Source of the DNA: Tragulus kanchil
Lineage: Eukaryota > Chordata > Mammalia > Artiodactyla > Tragulidae
Assembly (NCBI GenBank): GCA_022376925.1
Contig: JAIOJX010000025.1
Span: 183,953,801-184,017,800, forward strand
Direction: 5' to 3'
DNA length: 64,000 nt
Position 1 is the stretch's first letter. Every line of letters begins with the position of its first letter. Below, one piece after another: positions 32,590-43,658 of the stretch. The notes beneath the pieces were generated by a model, which had not been told where the DNA came from, ran no database searches, and saw nothing but the letters and a program-made list of their open reading frames with translations. The translations under genes were made by a program, and so were the position numbers.

Positions 32590-34150
32590 TTTTCATTTTC
32601 TATTAAAGTAAAATTTACATACAATAAAATTGCATTTTTAAGCATAGAGTTCTGTAAGTTCCAACAAATACAATCATGTGCCCACTGCCATTAACAAGAT
32701 ATAAAACAGTTCTATCAGTCCCCTTAAAAAAAAAAATTCCTGTGCCCCTTAGCAGGCAGCGGCTCTCGCTACTCCAGTCCCTGGCAATCACTGATCTGTT
32801 TTCTGCATCCTCAGTTTCACCTTTTCCAAAATGGTCATAAAAAAGAACTTACATAGCTTATAGCTTTATGGCTTGTTTCATTTAACGTAATACACTGGAG
32901 AGCCATCCATGTTGTTGCATGTGTAATTTGGTCCTTTAAATGCTAGTAATTATGACATTGTGTAGGTTTACCATAGTTAGCTTATTCATTCATTAGTTTA
33001 AGGGTGCCTGTGTTGTTTTTCATTGGGATTATGACAAAGCGGTTGTGAATATTTGCACATGTATTGATTTGTAAGCACAAGCTTTCATTTCTCTTAGGTG
33101 AATGTCACAGAGTGGGATTGCTAAATCATATAGTAAAGATATACTGAATTATATAAGTGCCCAATTGTCTTCCGGAACTACTGGACTATCGTACATTGCT
33201 AATGGCTTGTATGAGAGTTCCAGTGGCTCCCCATCCTCAGCCCTGGGCATTCTCTATCGGCAGCTGCTGGTTTTTGCTTTGTCAGTCATCCCAATAGGCA
33301 AGGGGTGGTGTCTTGCTGTGGTGTTAGTTTTCATTTCCCTAATGACGAATCAATGCTTTCAAATTGTGGTGCTGGAGAAGACTCTGGAGGGTCTCTTGGA
33401 CTGAGGACATCAACCCTGAATATTCATTGGAAGAGCATATGCTGAAATTGAAGCTCCAATACTTTGGCCACCTGATACAAGGAGACAACTCATTGGGAAA
33501 GACCCTGAAACTGGGAAAGATTGAAGGCAGGATGATAAGGGGATGACAGAAGACGAGACTGTTGGATGGCATCACTGAGTCAAGGGACATGAGTTTTAGC
33601 AAACTCTGGCAGCTAGTGGAGGACAAAGGAGCCTGGTGTGCTGCAGTCTGTGGGCTCACAGAGAGCTGTGCACAGTTTAGTGACTGAACAGCAATAGCAC
33701 AGTGGCAAACTATGCTGAGCTTCTTCTCAGAAACATATTTCCTATTCATGTATATTCTTTGGTGAGATATCTGTATAAATCCTTTGCCATTTCTTATTAG
33801 GGATCTTATTTTCTTATTTTGTATGAATTTAGAGAGTTTGTTATGTATTCTGGTCATGTCTTTTTTATCAGATATATGATCTACAAATATCTTCCCTCTG
33901 TGATATCTTTTATTTTCTTAATGGTGTCTGTCAAAGAGCAGAAGTTCTTTTTTAATTTTGATGTAGTCCAAGTTTTAAATTTGTTTTTCAAGTTATAAAA
34001 ATTTTAATGGGTTAGTTTGTAATTTAAGGTTACAAAGATCTCTGCCATATTTTCTTTTAAAAGTTTGTAGACTTAGGGTCTAATTTTATGAGTATCATCC
34101 ATTTGGGGTTAATCATTATATGTGGTATAAGATAATGGATTTGGGTCTAG
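32590..34150 (-). mobile_element. L1M-type LINE 3' region, antisense, split by BovB
   Basis: Long fossil: TACATACAATAAAATTGCAT, GCCATCCATGTTGTTGCATG, TTTCATTTCTCTTAGGTGAA, GTATGAGAGTTCCAGTGGCT, and GTTTTCATTTCCCTAATGAC. After the BovB it continues with CTTTGGTGAGATATCTGTAT, TTGTTATGTATTCTGGTCAT and GTCAAAGAGCAGAAGTTCTT. The same order is seen in antisense mammalian L1M 3' ends. The largest single element in the window. Confidence 0.8.
33348..33697 (+). mobile_element. BovB 3' end inserted in L1M
   Basis: AATTGTGGTGCTGGAGAAGA, GAATATTCATTGGAAGAGCA, TACTTTGGCCACCTGATACA, and ATGGCATCACTGAGTCAAGG. It lies between L1M sequence on both sides. A block encoding about 20 residues of the RT tail is deleted relative to the BovB at 16507. 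Confidence 0.88.
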
Positions 34151-34189
34151 AGTATGGGTGTCCAATTGTTCCAGTACCAGCTGTGACTA

Positions 34190-34287
34190 AGAATTAGTTT
34201 CTATTTATTGCTGTATCTTATGGCTTAGAACTATGTCTGGCATATACCAGACATCCAATAAATGAATTGATAGACAAATGAATCAAA
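34190..34287 (+). mobile_element. L2 3' end fragment (tentative)
   Basis: TGGCTTAGAACTATGTCTGG, CATATACCAGACATCCAATA and AATGAATTGATAGACAAATG follow the L2 terminal pattern (agtgcctggcacatagtagg, caataaatgaatgaatga). Confidence 0.5.
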
Positions 34288-34674
34288 TTAGTTTAATTCA
34301 TAATATATGTTTAACTCAAATCAATTTAGAATTTGTTTTGATAAAAGTGAGGACTGTGAATTTTAAATGATTAATTTACTAAATTATTTCCATTATGCCA
34401 ATATTACATATTAACTTAGGTCAAATAGTCTTTGGTGGAAGAAAAATTATTTAGTCTAATTCTTTCATTCATTATATATTTCATTCACCAAACTGTGAAC
34501 AAGGCACAGAGTTAGACACTAAGACAGGAATTCTCTTGTTGGTTTGGTGAAGTCTATGGATTCCTAGCTTAGAATAATGTATTTAATGAGTAAAATAAAA
34601 AGAAAGGGTTTCAAAAGAAACCAATTATACTGAGATACAGTTTTCAAAACACTTTAAAAGACTGTGACACAGTA
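34288..34674. other. AT-rich single-copy spacer
   Basis: No recognised element. Confidence 0.5.
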
Positions 34675-35020
34675 ATATATATGCTTCTTTTTTTTTTTAA
34701 TTTGTTATTTTTGTGGGGGGAGGGTTGGGGAGGGAGGAGGGCAGGCAGGCCACTTCTATTGGTCTTTCGTTTGTCTATTTTCATCCATCCTTGTTCTTTG
34801 GCCCGTATGGGCCTCCCATCGCGGTGTCCTCTGTTGTCGCTGAACGACGGCTCTGGGCGCATGCACTCCAGAGCTTCGGCTCGGTAATTAGACACATTGG
34901 TCCAACCGCTCCGCAGCACATGGGGTCTTGCCAGGCCGGGGATCGAACCAGCGGCCCTTGCACTGCAAGGCAGTGTCCTTACCCACTGGACCACCAAAGA
35001 AGCCCCTATATAGGCTTCTT
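34675..35020 (-). mobile_element. tRNA-derived SINE, antisense, with imperfect TSD
   Basis: T-run at 34689, GGCCCGTATGGGCCTCCCAT, GGTCTTGCCAGGCCGGGGAT, CGAACCAGCGGCCCTTGCAC and ACCCACTGGACCACCAAAGA. Flanks ATATATGCTTCTT and ATATAGGCTTCTT give a likely target-site duplication with one mismatch. Same SINE type as 47841 and 52713, in reverse. Confidence 0.85.
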
Positions 35021-35529
35021 TATTTAAACATCATAAAACAGTTTTGCAACATGAGTAACAATCAAGTAGCTACCATAGTTTCCAAGCAATGAGGAGCCCA
35101 GTGCATTATGAGGAGCCCAGGGTATTTTGAGATGTCTGCAATAACCTGTAATGTGATAGAAGAACACACTCTGGGATTTCTATCTGTGGCAATGTCACAG
35201 GTACTGGTTTATGATTCTATTGTGTCTCATGTCTACATTCACAATTGAAGGACATCCTGAATTTCTGTTGGAGGTTAGTGAAAATAAATATGTATTCTGT
35301 GTCTATTCAAATTCCCAGTCCCATGAGTTTCAATCCTGGATAAGAACCTCTGAGGCAGAGAGATTCACAAATAAATAAAATGTGGTCTCTGCTCCCAGAG
35401 AAATTCATTCTCATGAGAGACAAAAGACACATGACCAAAAGATTCTATGAGTTGCCAAATTGCTTTGCGCTGATTGAGAGTATGGCAAAAATCTACAAAA
35501 CTGGAAAGCATATAAGACAACCCGGAAGG
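35021..35529. other. Non-coding spacer
   Basis: No recognised element except a small internal direct repeat of GAGGAGCCCAG near 35091 and 35109. Confidence 0.5.
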
Positions 35530-36095
35530 GGTTCCAAAATCACTGTGGACCATGATTGCATCCAGCAAATCAAAAGATGTTTGCTCCTTGGAAGAAAAGC
35601 CATGACAAAACTAGACAGTGCATTCAAAAGCAGACACATCACTTTGCTGACAAAGACTCAGATAGCAAAAGCTATGATTTTTTCAGCGGTCATATACAGA
35701 TGTGACAGTTGGATCATAAAGAAGGCTGAACATCAAAGAATTGATGCTTTCAAATTGTGGTGCTGGAGAAGACTCTTGAGAGTCCCCTTGGATAGCAAGG
35801 AGATCAAACCAGTCAATCCTAAAGGAAATCAACCCTGAATACTCATTGGAAGGACTGATTCTGAAGCTGATTTGAAGAACTGACTCATTGGAAAAGACCC
35901 TGATGCTGGAACAGATTGAGGACAGGAGGATAAAGAGGTGACAGAGGATGAGATGGTTGGATGGCATCACTGACTCAGTGGACATGAGTTTGAGCAAACT
36001 CTGGGAGACAGTGAAGGACAGGGAAGCCTAGAGAACTGTAGTTCATGTGATTATGATGTGTTGGAAGTAACTTAGCAACAGAACAACAACAACCC
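35530..36095 (+). mobile_element. BovB 3' end, sense, longest ORF remnant
   Basis: From GGTTCCAAAATCACTGTGGA to AACAACAACCC. A 152-codon frame at 35380-35838 includes the segment KRCLLLGRKAMTKLDS and then LLTKTQIAKAMIFSAVIYRC, followed by FKLWCWRRLLRVP, which is the C-terminal third of the BovB reverse-transcriptase ORF. The frame breaks after the RVP block (RVPLDSKE in place of the usual RVPWTARR), a +1/-1 shift. The first ~50 codons are flanking DNA. No endonuclease or catalytic RT motif remains. Confidence 0.92.
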
Positions 36096-36944
36096 TGAAG
36101 GGACATATTGAGCCATGTTTTCATGTAGTCTTTATGAGAGAGAGTTGGGAGGTGGCGGGGGAGACAGGAAAAGAAGAAAACCTCAATGACCCATATAACC
36201 TCCCCCGGGCCCCAACACTGAACACTCAGAAGTAACTTGACTTGAAAAGCTTGGCCATTGCTGAAAATAGGAGCACTGGAAAAGAAAGTACTTCTGTTGG
36301 GGTGCATGACACCAAGGCAAACAAGTTCTTCTTCAGGTCACAGATCAGTCTCCTCTTCCTAAAAGAGGAAATGACACCTCAGCAAAGAGGGGCTACCATC
36401 TGGTCTCTGTCCCCATTCATGGGACTGAAGCTGATGAGAAATGTCACATAGTGTAATGGGAAATATAGGACTTTGCATCACACAGATCAGAGCCTGAATT
36501 GGTCATTTATCTGTATATTTGGGGGTAACAATGTAACCTGAGGAAGTTGTTGCTAAGGAGATAATTTCTATGTCCCTGTGTCTTCACAGAGAAGCAAAAG
36601 AAAGGCTGGGCTAAGGATGTTATTGGGTGAAGACTTCAATGTTTAAGAAAATCCATCAGGGAAAGGGTGACTTAATCCATCAGCAGTGTCCCCAGTAGAG
36701 AGCTGGGCATGTTTAGCTCCTCTCTAGCTCTCACTTCCTGTTTGGAGTAAGAGATAAACCTGCCCATAGACACACATTCCCCATGTGGTAAGCTGTCTGG
36801 AGCAGGCTTTGATCCTGGAACTTGGGGAATGGAGGAGGAGGTCTGCTTGTGTTTATCTGCTCTGCCTCGTATGTGTGGTGTCGTGTGTGTGTGCATATGT
36901 ATCAAACTGCATTCAGGGGACAGAAATCACACCAGTTATTCGAA
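36096..36944. other. Non-coding, weak MIR-like stretch near 36440-36590
   Basis: A GAGCCTGAATTGGTCATTTA stretch resembles a worn MIR core. The rest is unrecognised. Confidence 0.4.
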
Positions 36945-37623
36945 AAGAGGGCATTTCATAGAAAGAATTGTTAACTAGGTATAAACTTGTTACCTAGGAA
37001 ACCGGAAGGATAAAAGAGAACTCAAGAGTGTCACAGAGATCATAACTGCCAGAAGCAGCTACCACCCATAGGGCTGGGGGAACAGAAGAAAAGATTGGAA
37101 TTATTAAACTTAGAAGCTTGGGAAGGAGTGCTCCCAGAGCCAGGACCCAAGCCTCTGGGGAGGGATCTGCTAGGCTAGTAGTTTAGAGGACTGGAGTGTG
37201 AGACTGGGGATAGGGGTGGGATAAGGCTGGTTTCACAAGTGCTGTAAAGGCCTCAAGCTAGATTCACCTGCTGCTGAGCAAGGCCCCACTGCTGCTGGAA
37301 TAAAGAAATGAGGCTTGGTGGGGAGGGGGTGGAAGGGTGTGCTCACAAGAATAGGAAGAAGATAAGAAACCAATAGATAGGAGTTGCCTTTTCCTTCCTG
37401 CCTCCTTCTCTCGCACGCACGCACCCGCGCCCTCTATTGGCAGATTCTAACAGGCAGCAGTTGACAAAGTAGAAATCCAGAGCCCCAGCCCCAGCCCCAA
37501 AGAACTAAAAGAGTGGCTAAAACTGGATTTGGAGCCAAGACGCAATAGCACAATAACTGGCACAAAGGCGCCTGTTGGAGAGGGGAGAGCCGGCGAGCAG
37601 GGGAAAGCGGGACATTCATCTCT
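36945..37623. other. Unique stretch, locally CG-bearing
   Basis: Single-copy apart from the tile duplicate at 38020-38694. A short CGCACGCACGCACCCGCGCC stretch near 37414 is the most CpG-dense spot here but is far too short for a CpG island. Confidence 0.5.
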
Positions 37624-37836
37624 GAAAGTGAAAAGTGGAAGTATTCGCTCAGTCGTGCCTGACTCCTTGCATCCAGAGGACTGTAGTCTGCCGGGTTCCT
37701 CTGTTCATGGAATTTTCCAGACAAGACTACTGGAGTGGGTATTCCTTCCCTTCTCTAGGGGGTCTTCCCAACCCAGGGATTGAACCTGGGTTTCCTGCAT
37801 TGCGGACAGATTTGTTACTGAGTAACCAAGGAAGCA
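37624..37836 (-). mobile_element. Bov-tA SINE, antisense
   Basis: TATTCGCTCAGTCGTGCCTG, GGAATTTTCCAGACAAGACT, TTCTCTAGGGGGTCTTCCCA, CAGGGATTGAACCTGGGTTT (antisense B box), and the head TTACTGAGTAACCAAGGAAG. Confidence 0.9.
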
Positions 37837-38694
37837 CTAAGAATTGGCATAGAGAGTGAGACAGAGAAATCACAGTGGGAATTAGGAAGTTCATCTCTAC
37901 TTCGTCTCATGTTTATCATTAAGGCATTTGATTCTCATGTGATTTCTGTGTTTATTCTCAATTGGTTAAAAATCCAAAGGGAAGAACACGCTGATTCATT
38001 GCTCCCATCATAAAAGAGATTCCATAGAAAGAATTTATAGAAAAATTGTTAACTAGGTAAAACGTAAGGAAACCGGAAGGATAAAAGAGAACTCAAGAGT
38101 GTCACAGAGATCATAACTGCCAGAAGCAGCTACCACCCATAGGGCTGGGGGAACAGAAGAAAAGATTGGAATTATTAAACTTAGAAGCTTGGGAAGGAGT
38201 GCTCCCAGAGCCAGGACCCAAGCCTCTGGGGAGGGATCTGCTAGGCTAGTAGTTTAGAGGACTGGAGTGTGAGACTGGGGATAGGGGTGGGATAAGGCTG
38301 GTTTCACAAGTGCTGTAAAGGCCTCAAGCTAGATTCACCTGCTGCTGAGCAAGGCCCCACTGCTGCTGGAATAAAGAAATGAGGCTTGGTGGGGAGGGGG
38401 TGGAAGGGTGTGCTCACAAGAATAGGAAGAAGATAAGAAACCAATAGATAGGAGTTGCCTTTTCCTTCCTGCCTCCTTCTCTCGCACGCACGCACCCGCG
38501 CCCTCTATTGGCAGATTCTAACAGGCAGCAGTTGACAAAGTAGAAATCCAGAGCCCCAGCCCCAGCCCCAAAGAACTAAAAGAGTGGCTAAAACTGGATT
38601 TGGAGCCAAGACGCAATAGCACAATAACTGGCACAAAGGCGCCTGTTGGAGAGGGGAGAGCCGGCGAGCAGGGGAAAGCGGGACATTCATCTCT

Positions 38695-38907
38695 GAAAGT
38701 GAAAAGTGGAAGTATTCGCTCAGTCGTGCCTGACTCCTTGCATCCAGAGGACTGTAGTCTGCCGGGTTCCTCTGTTCATGGAATTTTCCAGACAAGACTA
38801 CTGGAGTGGGTATTCCTTCCCTTCTCTAGGGGGTCTTCCCAACCCAGGGATTGAACCTGGGTTTCCTGCATTGCGGACAGATTTGTTACTGAGTAACCAA
38901 GGAAGCA
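38695..38907 (-). mobile_element. Bov-tA SINE, duplicate copy
   Basis: Second copy of 37624-37836. Confidence 0.9.
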
Positions 38908-39085
38908 CTAAGAATTGGCATAGAGAGTGAGACAGAGAAATCACAGTGGGAATTAGGAAGTTCATCTCTACTTCGTCTCATGTTTATCATTAAGGCATTT
39001 GATTCTCATGTGATTTCTGTGTTTATTCTCAATTGGTTAAAAATCCAAAGGGAAGAACACGCTGATTCATTGCTCCCATCATAAA

Positions 39086-39474
39086 CTCCAGAAGACTTCT
39101 TACCTTATTCTTGTTTGCTGTGAGACCGAAACTTAAAACAGAAGTACAACGTCTGCTAGAGTTCCTGCACATAGGAAATCAACAGCTAGTCATCCTTTCT
39201 TATTCCCATCCTTCTCCCCTTTAAAACTGACACACCGGATAGAGAAAGTCCTTTCAATAACACATTCTTTATCTTAATAAAGCATTAAACAGTTGATAGG
39301 GATTAATGTTTTAAAAGATCTTTCAAATGTGTTCCATTTAACCCTCAGAACAACTTTGCAGGAAAATTTGTTATTTCCATTTGACAGACAAGAACTCTGC
39401 CTCTCAGAGGAATGGATAAATGGCCCCAAGGGACTACGCTGAACCGCACACTGAAGTCTGCACTAGTGCTTCCG
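39086..39474. other. Non-coding with MIR-like stretch 39310-39440
   Basis: TTTAACCCTCAGAACAACTT, TGCAGGAAAATTTGTTATTT and CCATTTGACAGACAAG resemble the MIR core. Nothing else recognised. Confidence 0.45.
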
Positions 39475-39640
39475 GAATGTGGTCTGTTGACCACTGGATT
39501 TGGAAACATGTTTGGCATTTGTTAAAATGCATATTTCTGAACCTCACACTAAACGTATGGATTCAGAACCTCTGGGAGTCTCCTGGAGTTGGTGTTTTTC
39601 ACAAGCTGCCCAGATCATCATGATGCACCATGAAGTTTCA
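39475..39640 (+). mobile_element. MER5A-like DNA transposon fragment
   Basis: GGAATGTGGTCTGTTGACCA, TTTGTTAAAATGCATATTTC, GGATTCAGAACCTCTGGGAG follow the MER5A order (tgtggtccccagacc, cttgttagaaatgc, ctgaatcagaaactctggg). Non-autonomous hAT-Charlie group. Confidence 0.7.
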
Positions 39641-39777
39641 GGCTCGTTGTCCTGGACCATCTGTCTCTCTAATTGGCGATGAAAATGTTCTCTGGCAACG
39701 GGCCTTTAATTGATTCTCTCATAGTTAAGATTCTACTCCCGACATGATTCCTCATGATTTCAATATCCTTGTAGATC

Positions 39778-39942
39778 AATAATTCTCCAAGTGTTGTCCC
39801 GGAACAGCAGCAGGAGAATCTCACGGGAACACGTACTGAGTGCTGATTCTTGGACTGCCACCGATGTGGGAGAGACTCGGGGGGCACAGGGGCGGGCTTC
39901 CACGTGATAGTGGTCCAAGCAGTTTGTGAGCCACAATTCTAG
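39778..39942 (+). mobile_element. MER5A-like fragment
   Basis: TTCTCCAAGTGTTGTCCCGG, AACAGCAGCAGGAGAATCTC, then a purine-rich middle, and CAGTTTGTGAGCCACAAT at the end, matching MER5A termini. Confidence 0.6.
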
Positions 39943-40553
39943 AGGAGTCGTTCATTGACTGGCCTCTAAATTCTCCAACTTACTCTCCTTGGATGACAAC
40001 TGTCATCTGTGAGGAAACAGTGAAAATGTCTTAATAAAAGTTGTGAGGTTCGGGAATCAGGTCAACATATGGTGGGAGCTTAGAGACCAGTAGCTACAAT
40101 TATAATTAGAAACCTATAGAGTCCAGGGATTTCACAACAGACAGCTTTGACGTTCCGGAGTTTTATCTTTAGGAGAAAGAAGAGAGCATCAGGCAATGTC
40201 TTGTTTCCTGCATCTCACTTTTAATCGCAACCCAGCTTGTAGAACAAATGCTGATCTTTTACAGAAAAGATTAAGGTTCTAAGACCCTGGTAGCTCACTG
40301 CAGCGCAAGGTCTCTGCCCTATAGATTTATCCAAGCACCTGATCATTTACATCTCCTGAGATGTGACAGAAAGACAGGGTTTGCTTGAGGCAACCAAGCG
40401 TGACTTGACAGAAATGTGTTCTTCTTCACACATCCTAGCCAGAAGCAGGGGAGAGGATGGACTGACTGGATAAAATACTATAGGTGTTTCCAATCTCGCC
40501 TGGCTCGTGTTCCCTGACAGAAGCTTAGCCAGTTTGCAGAACAATAATATCCA
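39943..40553. other. Unique stretch inside duplication 12
   Basis: No recognised element. Its copy is 41071-41680. Confidence 0.5.
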
Positions 40554-40606
40554 GTCCTTATGTGTGTGAGGACCACCTAGAATCCTTTTTAGAAATACCC
40601 ATATCT

Positions 40607-40648
40607 GGGACTTCCTGATGGTTGTCCAGTGATTAACACTTCACCTTT
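40607..40648 (+). mobile_element. SINE head cut by tile junction
   Basis: First ~40 bp of the SINE found complete at 41735-41925. Confidence 0.8.
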
Positions 40649-40904
40649 GTTAAAATGCATATTTCTGAACCTCACACTAAACGTATGGATTCAGAACCTC
40701 TGGGAGTCTCCTGGAGTTGGTGTTTTCACAAGCTGCCCAGATCATCATGATGCACCATGAAGTTTCAGGCTCGTTGTCCTGGACCATCTGTCTCTCTAAT
40801 TGGCGATGAAAATGTTCTCTGGCAACGGGCCTTTAATTGATTCTCTCATAGTTAAGATTCTACTCCCGACATGATTCCTCATGATTTCAATATCCTTGTA
40901 GATC

Positions 40905-41070
40905 AATAATTCTCCAAGTGTTGTCCCGGAACAGCAGCAGGAGAATCTCACGGGAACACGTACTGAGTGCTGATTCTTGGACTGCCACCGATGTGGGAGA
41001 GACTCGGGGGGCACAGGGGCGGGCTTCCACGTGATAGTGGTCCAAGCAGTTTGTGAGCCACAATTCTAGA
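40905..41070 (+). mobile_element. MER5A-like fragment, duplicate copy
   Basis: Second copy of 39778-39942. Confidence 0.6.
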
Positions 41071-41680
41071 GGAGTCGTTCATTGACTGGCCTCTAAATTC
41101 TCCAACTTACTCTCCTTGGATGACAACTGTCATCTGTGAGGAAACAGTGAAAATGTCTTAATAAAAGTTGTGAGGTTCGGGAATCAGGTCAACATATGGT
41201 GGGAGCTTAGAGACCAGTAGCTACAATTATAATTAGAAACCTATAGAGTCCAGGGATTTCACAACAGACAGCTTTGACGTTCCGGAGTTTTATCTTTAGG
41301 AGAAAGAAGAGAGCATCAGGCAATGTCTTGTTTCCTGCATCTCACTTTTAATCGCAACCCAGCTTGTAGAACAAATGCTGATCTTTTACAGAAAAGATTA
41401 AGGTTCTAAGACCCTGGTAGCTCACTGCAGCGCAAGGTCTCTGCCCTATAGATTTATCCAAGCACCTGATCATTTACATCTCCTGAGATGTGACAGAAAG
41501 ACAGGGTTTGCTTGAGGCAACCAAGCGTGACTTGACAGAAATGTGTTCTTCTTCACACATCCTAGCCAGAAGCAGGGGAGAGGATGGACTGACTGGATAA
41601 AATACTATAGGTGTTTCCAATCTCGCCTGGCTCGTGTTCCCTGACAGAAGCTTAGCCAGTTTGCAGAACAATAATATCCA

Positions 41681-42060
41681 GTCCTTATGTGTGTGAGGAC
41701 CACCTAGAATCCTTTTTAGAAATACCCATATCTGGGACTTCCCTGATGGTTGTCCAGTGATTAACACTTCACCTTCCAATGTATGGGTGCAGCTTTTATA
41801 CCCAGTCAGGGAGCTAAGATTCCACACGCATTGTGACCAAAAACCCAAAACATTAAACAGAAGCAATATTGTAACAAATTCAATAAAGACTTTACAAGTG
41901 GTCCACACTCAAAAAAAAAATCTTTAAAAAAATTCATATATCTGCTTAGATTTTTAGAAAGAGATAAAAATATCCACATCTAAGCTCCATCCTAGATCTA
42001 CTGAAACAGAATACTTGGGAGGCAAGGTTCTGGCATTGTCACATGTTTTTTGCGTGTTTC
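41681..42060 (+). mobile_element. MER5A element split by a SINE
   Basis: Left part GTGAGGACCACCTAGAATCC, TTTTTAGAAATACCCATATC. After the SINE, CCACATCTAAGCTCCATCCT, AGATCTACTGAAACAGAATA. Both parts follow the MER5A order, and the SINE sits where the consensus is continuous. Confidence 0.6.
41735..41925 (+). mobile_element. tRNA-derived SINE (CHR group) with A-tail
   Basis: The head GGGACTTCCCTGATGGTTGT, CCAGTGATTAACACTTCACC, GTCAGGGAGCTAAGATTCCA, the extended 3' part AGAAGCAATATTGTAACAAA, CAATAAAGACTTTACAAGTG, then an A-run. CATATCTG before and CATATATCTG after look like a decayed target-site duplication. Confidence 0.82.
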
Positions 42061-42104
42061 TTCCCCATATGACCTCAGTGAACAGCCAGGGTGAGAGTTA
42101 CTGT

Positions 42105-42300
42105 ATTATCAGCAGACCAGGGGCTCTCAGAGTGTGCTTTCCTGACAAGCAACGTCGGCAGAGCCTGGGAAATTTTAGAAATGTAAATTCTTGAACTGCA
42201 CCCCCAACCTACTAAGTCAGAAATTTGGGGGGTGGGGTCCAGGGACGCTTCCAGATGAGGCTGACACACACTCACGTTGGAGAGTCCCTTGCTGAGACTA
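42105..42300 (+). mobile_element. MER5A element
   Basis: CAGGGGCTCTCAGAGTGTGC, GGGAAATTTTAGAAATGTAA, CCAACCTACTAAGTCAGAAA, and GGGGGGTGGGGTCCAGGGAC: the clearest MER5A in the window. Confidence 0.78.
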
Positions 42301-42732
42301 GCGATTTAAAGAGTGTGTGTCCAGGCCGGCTGTCAAGAGGTGTCCAGAGACTTCAAAGTCTCAGGCCACTTCCAAACATCACACTGTCACCTCTCAGATG
42401 GGCTCCTGTTTCTGAGGTTGCTCACCTAGAAAATGATGCATTTGTAGAGACACAGCCCCTCACTGTCTGGAGACAGAAACCGAAGAAAGTTCTCTCTGCA
42501 GTCCAGTCCCACCTGCACAGAGCTCAGGTCTGCCGGCAAGCATACCTGTGCAGCACATCATCTCTGCCTTATCGAACCACCTGCTCATTCATCTTCCTCA
42601 GGTCACCAGACCTTGATGCTCTTAAAGGCAGCATTCAGGTCTTACATGTATTTGGTGCCCCAATGCCCAGTAAGGATCTGACAAGGAAACAAAAGTGGGT
42701 CAGTAAATGAATGATGAAACAATCGAGTGATG
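42301..42732. other. Non-coding; L2 3'-like end near 42600-42720
   Basis: Part of a 161-codon open frame (42225-42710) that begins inside MER5A and has no known domain. CCCAATGCCCAGTAAGGATC and GGTCAGTAAATGAATGATGA resemble a worn L2 3' end. I do not call a gene. Confidence 0.4.
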
Positions 42733-43163
42733 AGTTGTTCAGTCATTAAGTCATATCTGACTCTTTGTGACCCCATAGATTGCAACAGATCAGGCTTCCC
42801 TGTTCTTCACCACCCCCTGGAGTTTGCTCAAAGTTATGTCCGTTGAGTCAGTGATGCCATTCAACATCTCATCCTCTATTCTCCCGTTATCTTGCTCTCA
42901 ACCTGTCCCAGCATCAAGGTCTCTCCCAATGCGTTGATTTTTCATGACAGGTGACCAAAGTATTGGAGCTTCAGCTTCAGCATCCATCCTTCCAATGAAC
43001 ACTCAGGGTTAATTTGACTGGTTTAATGTCCTTACAGTCCAAGGGACTCTCAAGAGTCTTCTCCAGCCCACAGCTCAAAAGCATCAATTCTTCAGCATTC
43101 AGCCTTCCTTACAGTCCACCTCTCACATCCACACATGACTAATGGAAAAACCATAGCTTTGAC
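42733..43163 (-). mobile_element. BovB LINE 3' end, antisense
   Basis: GTTGTTCAGTCATTAAGTCA, GACTCTTTGTGACCCCATAG, GGTCTCTCCCAATGCGTTGA, CAGCTTCAGCATCCATCCTT, and CATGACTAATGGAAAAACCA. 5'-truncated relic. Confidence 0.9.
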
Positions 43164-43299
43164 TCTATGAATGATGAGCAAACTCCCTTAAATACAAATT
43201 ATGATCAACATCACTGTTTCTGAAACCCTTCTTTAAAGAGGAGTGCTTTCACCGTGATAATAGCCTCACATATATGACCTATTTATAAACCCCATTGAC

Positions 43300-43395
43300 A
43301 CTGGGGAATTGTTGTCTTCTTTTTACAAAGGGAAAAGACAAGTTACCAAGGGCCACATGACAAGTAATTGACAGAGCTGGGGCGTTGAAGTAAAG
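43300..43395 (+). mobile_element. MIR element (tentative)
   Basis: TTTTACAAAGGGAAAAGACA, AGTTACCAAGGGCCACATGA, CAAGTAATTGACAGAGCTGG follow the MIR core order. Copy at 44409-44502. Confidence 0.65.
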
Positions 43396-43444
43396 TGTCT
43401 ACACAGTTTTAGCACTGCTCTGTACCATTGTGGGTGTTAGAAGA

Positions 43445-43535
43445 GCCATAGTCTAGTCCTGGCTGAGAATGACTCTCTCAGTGATTTAGACAAGTGACTT
43501 CTTTCTGGATCTCAGTTTTGCTGTCTGCTAAATGA
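43445..43535 (-). mobile_element. MIR element, opposite orientation (tentative)
   Basis: AGTCCTGGCTGAGAATGACT, TTTAGACAAGTGACTTCTTT and CTGGATCTCAGTTTTGCTGT match the reverse MIR core. Copy at 44552-44642. Confidence 0.6.
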
Positions 43536-43658
43536 ATTTTTCTGATCATAGCAAGGGCTTGAAGTATGGACCCCAATCCCTATAAGCCACAGAATTACTA
43601 TAAGAAATCAAGAAATCCAGTCATATACCAAGCATGATTCTGGGACTACTTATGCCTA

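Larger units (their letters stand above)
30342..32654. repeat. Direct duplication 10 (offset 1155)
   Basis: Copy 1 is 30342 to about 31482 and copy 2 is 31497 to about 32654. Near the end copy 1 reads CAGTTTTGCTTTGCTTCACT where copy 2 has about 17 more bases with T-runs. Flanking L1 sequence resumes in register afterwards. Confidence 0.95.
36945..39085. repeat. Direct duplication 11 (offset 1071)
   Basis: Copy 1 is about 36945-38014 and copy 2 about 38015-39085. The beginning of copy 2 is garbled (GAATTTATAGAAAAATTGTT against GAAAGAATTGTT; AGGTAAAACGTAAGGAAACC against AGGTATAAACTTGTTACCTAGGAAACC, shown in part). From CCGGAAGGATAAAAGAGAAC on they are near identical. Confidence 0.94.
39518..41775. 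repeat. Direct duplication 12 (offset 1128)
   Basis: Copy 1 is 39518-40645 and copy 2 is 40646-41775. The joint sits on a shared TTTG after CACC, with no filler. Differences: GTTTTTCACAAG against GTTTTCACAAG, and CTTCCTGATGG against CTTCCCTGATGG, both homopolymer changes. It splits the SINE that is whole at 41735. Confidence 0.96.

Noticed and set aside
37405..37440. CpG island or promoter around the CGCACGCACGCACCCGCGCC stretch
   Set aside because: It is only about 25 bp of CG-rich sequence; the flanks are not CpG-rich and no transcription start features are visible.
42225..42710. 161-codon open frame
   Set aside because: It begins inside a MER5A DNA transposon and ends in L2-like sequence. 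No domain or exon signals were seen.
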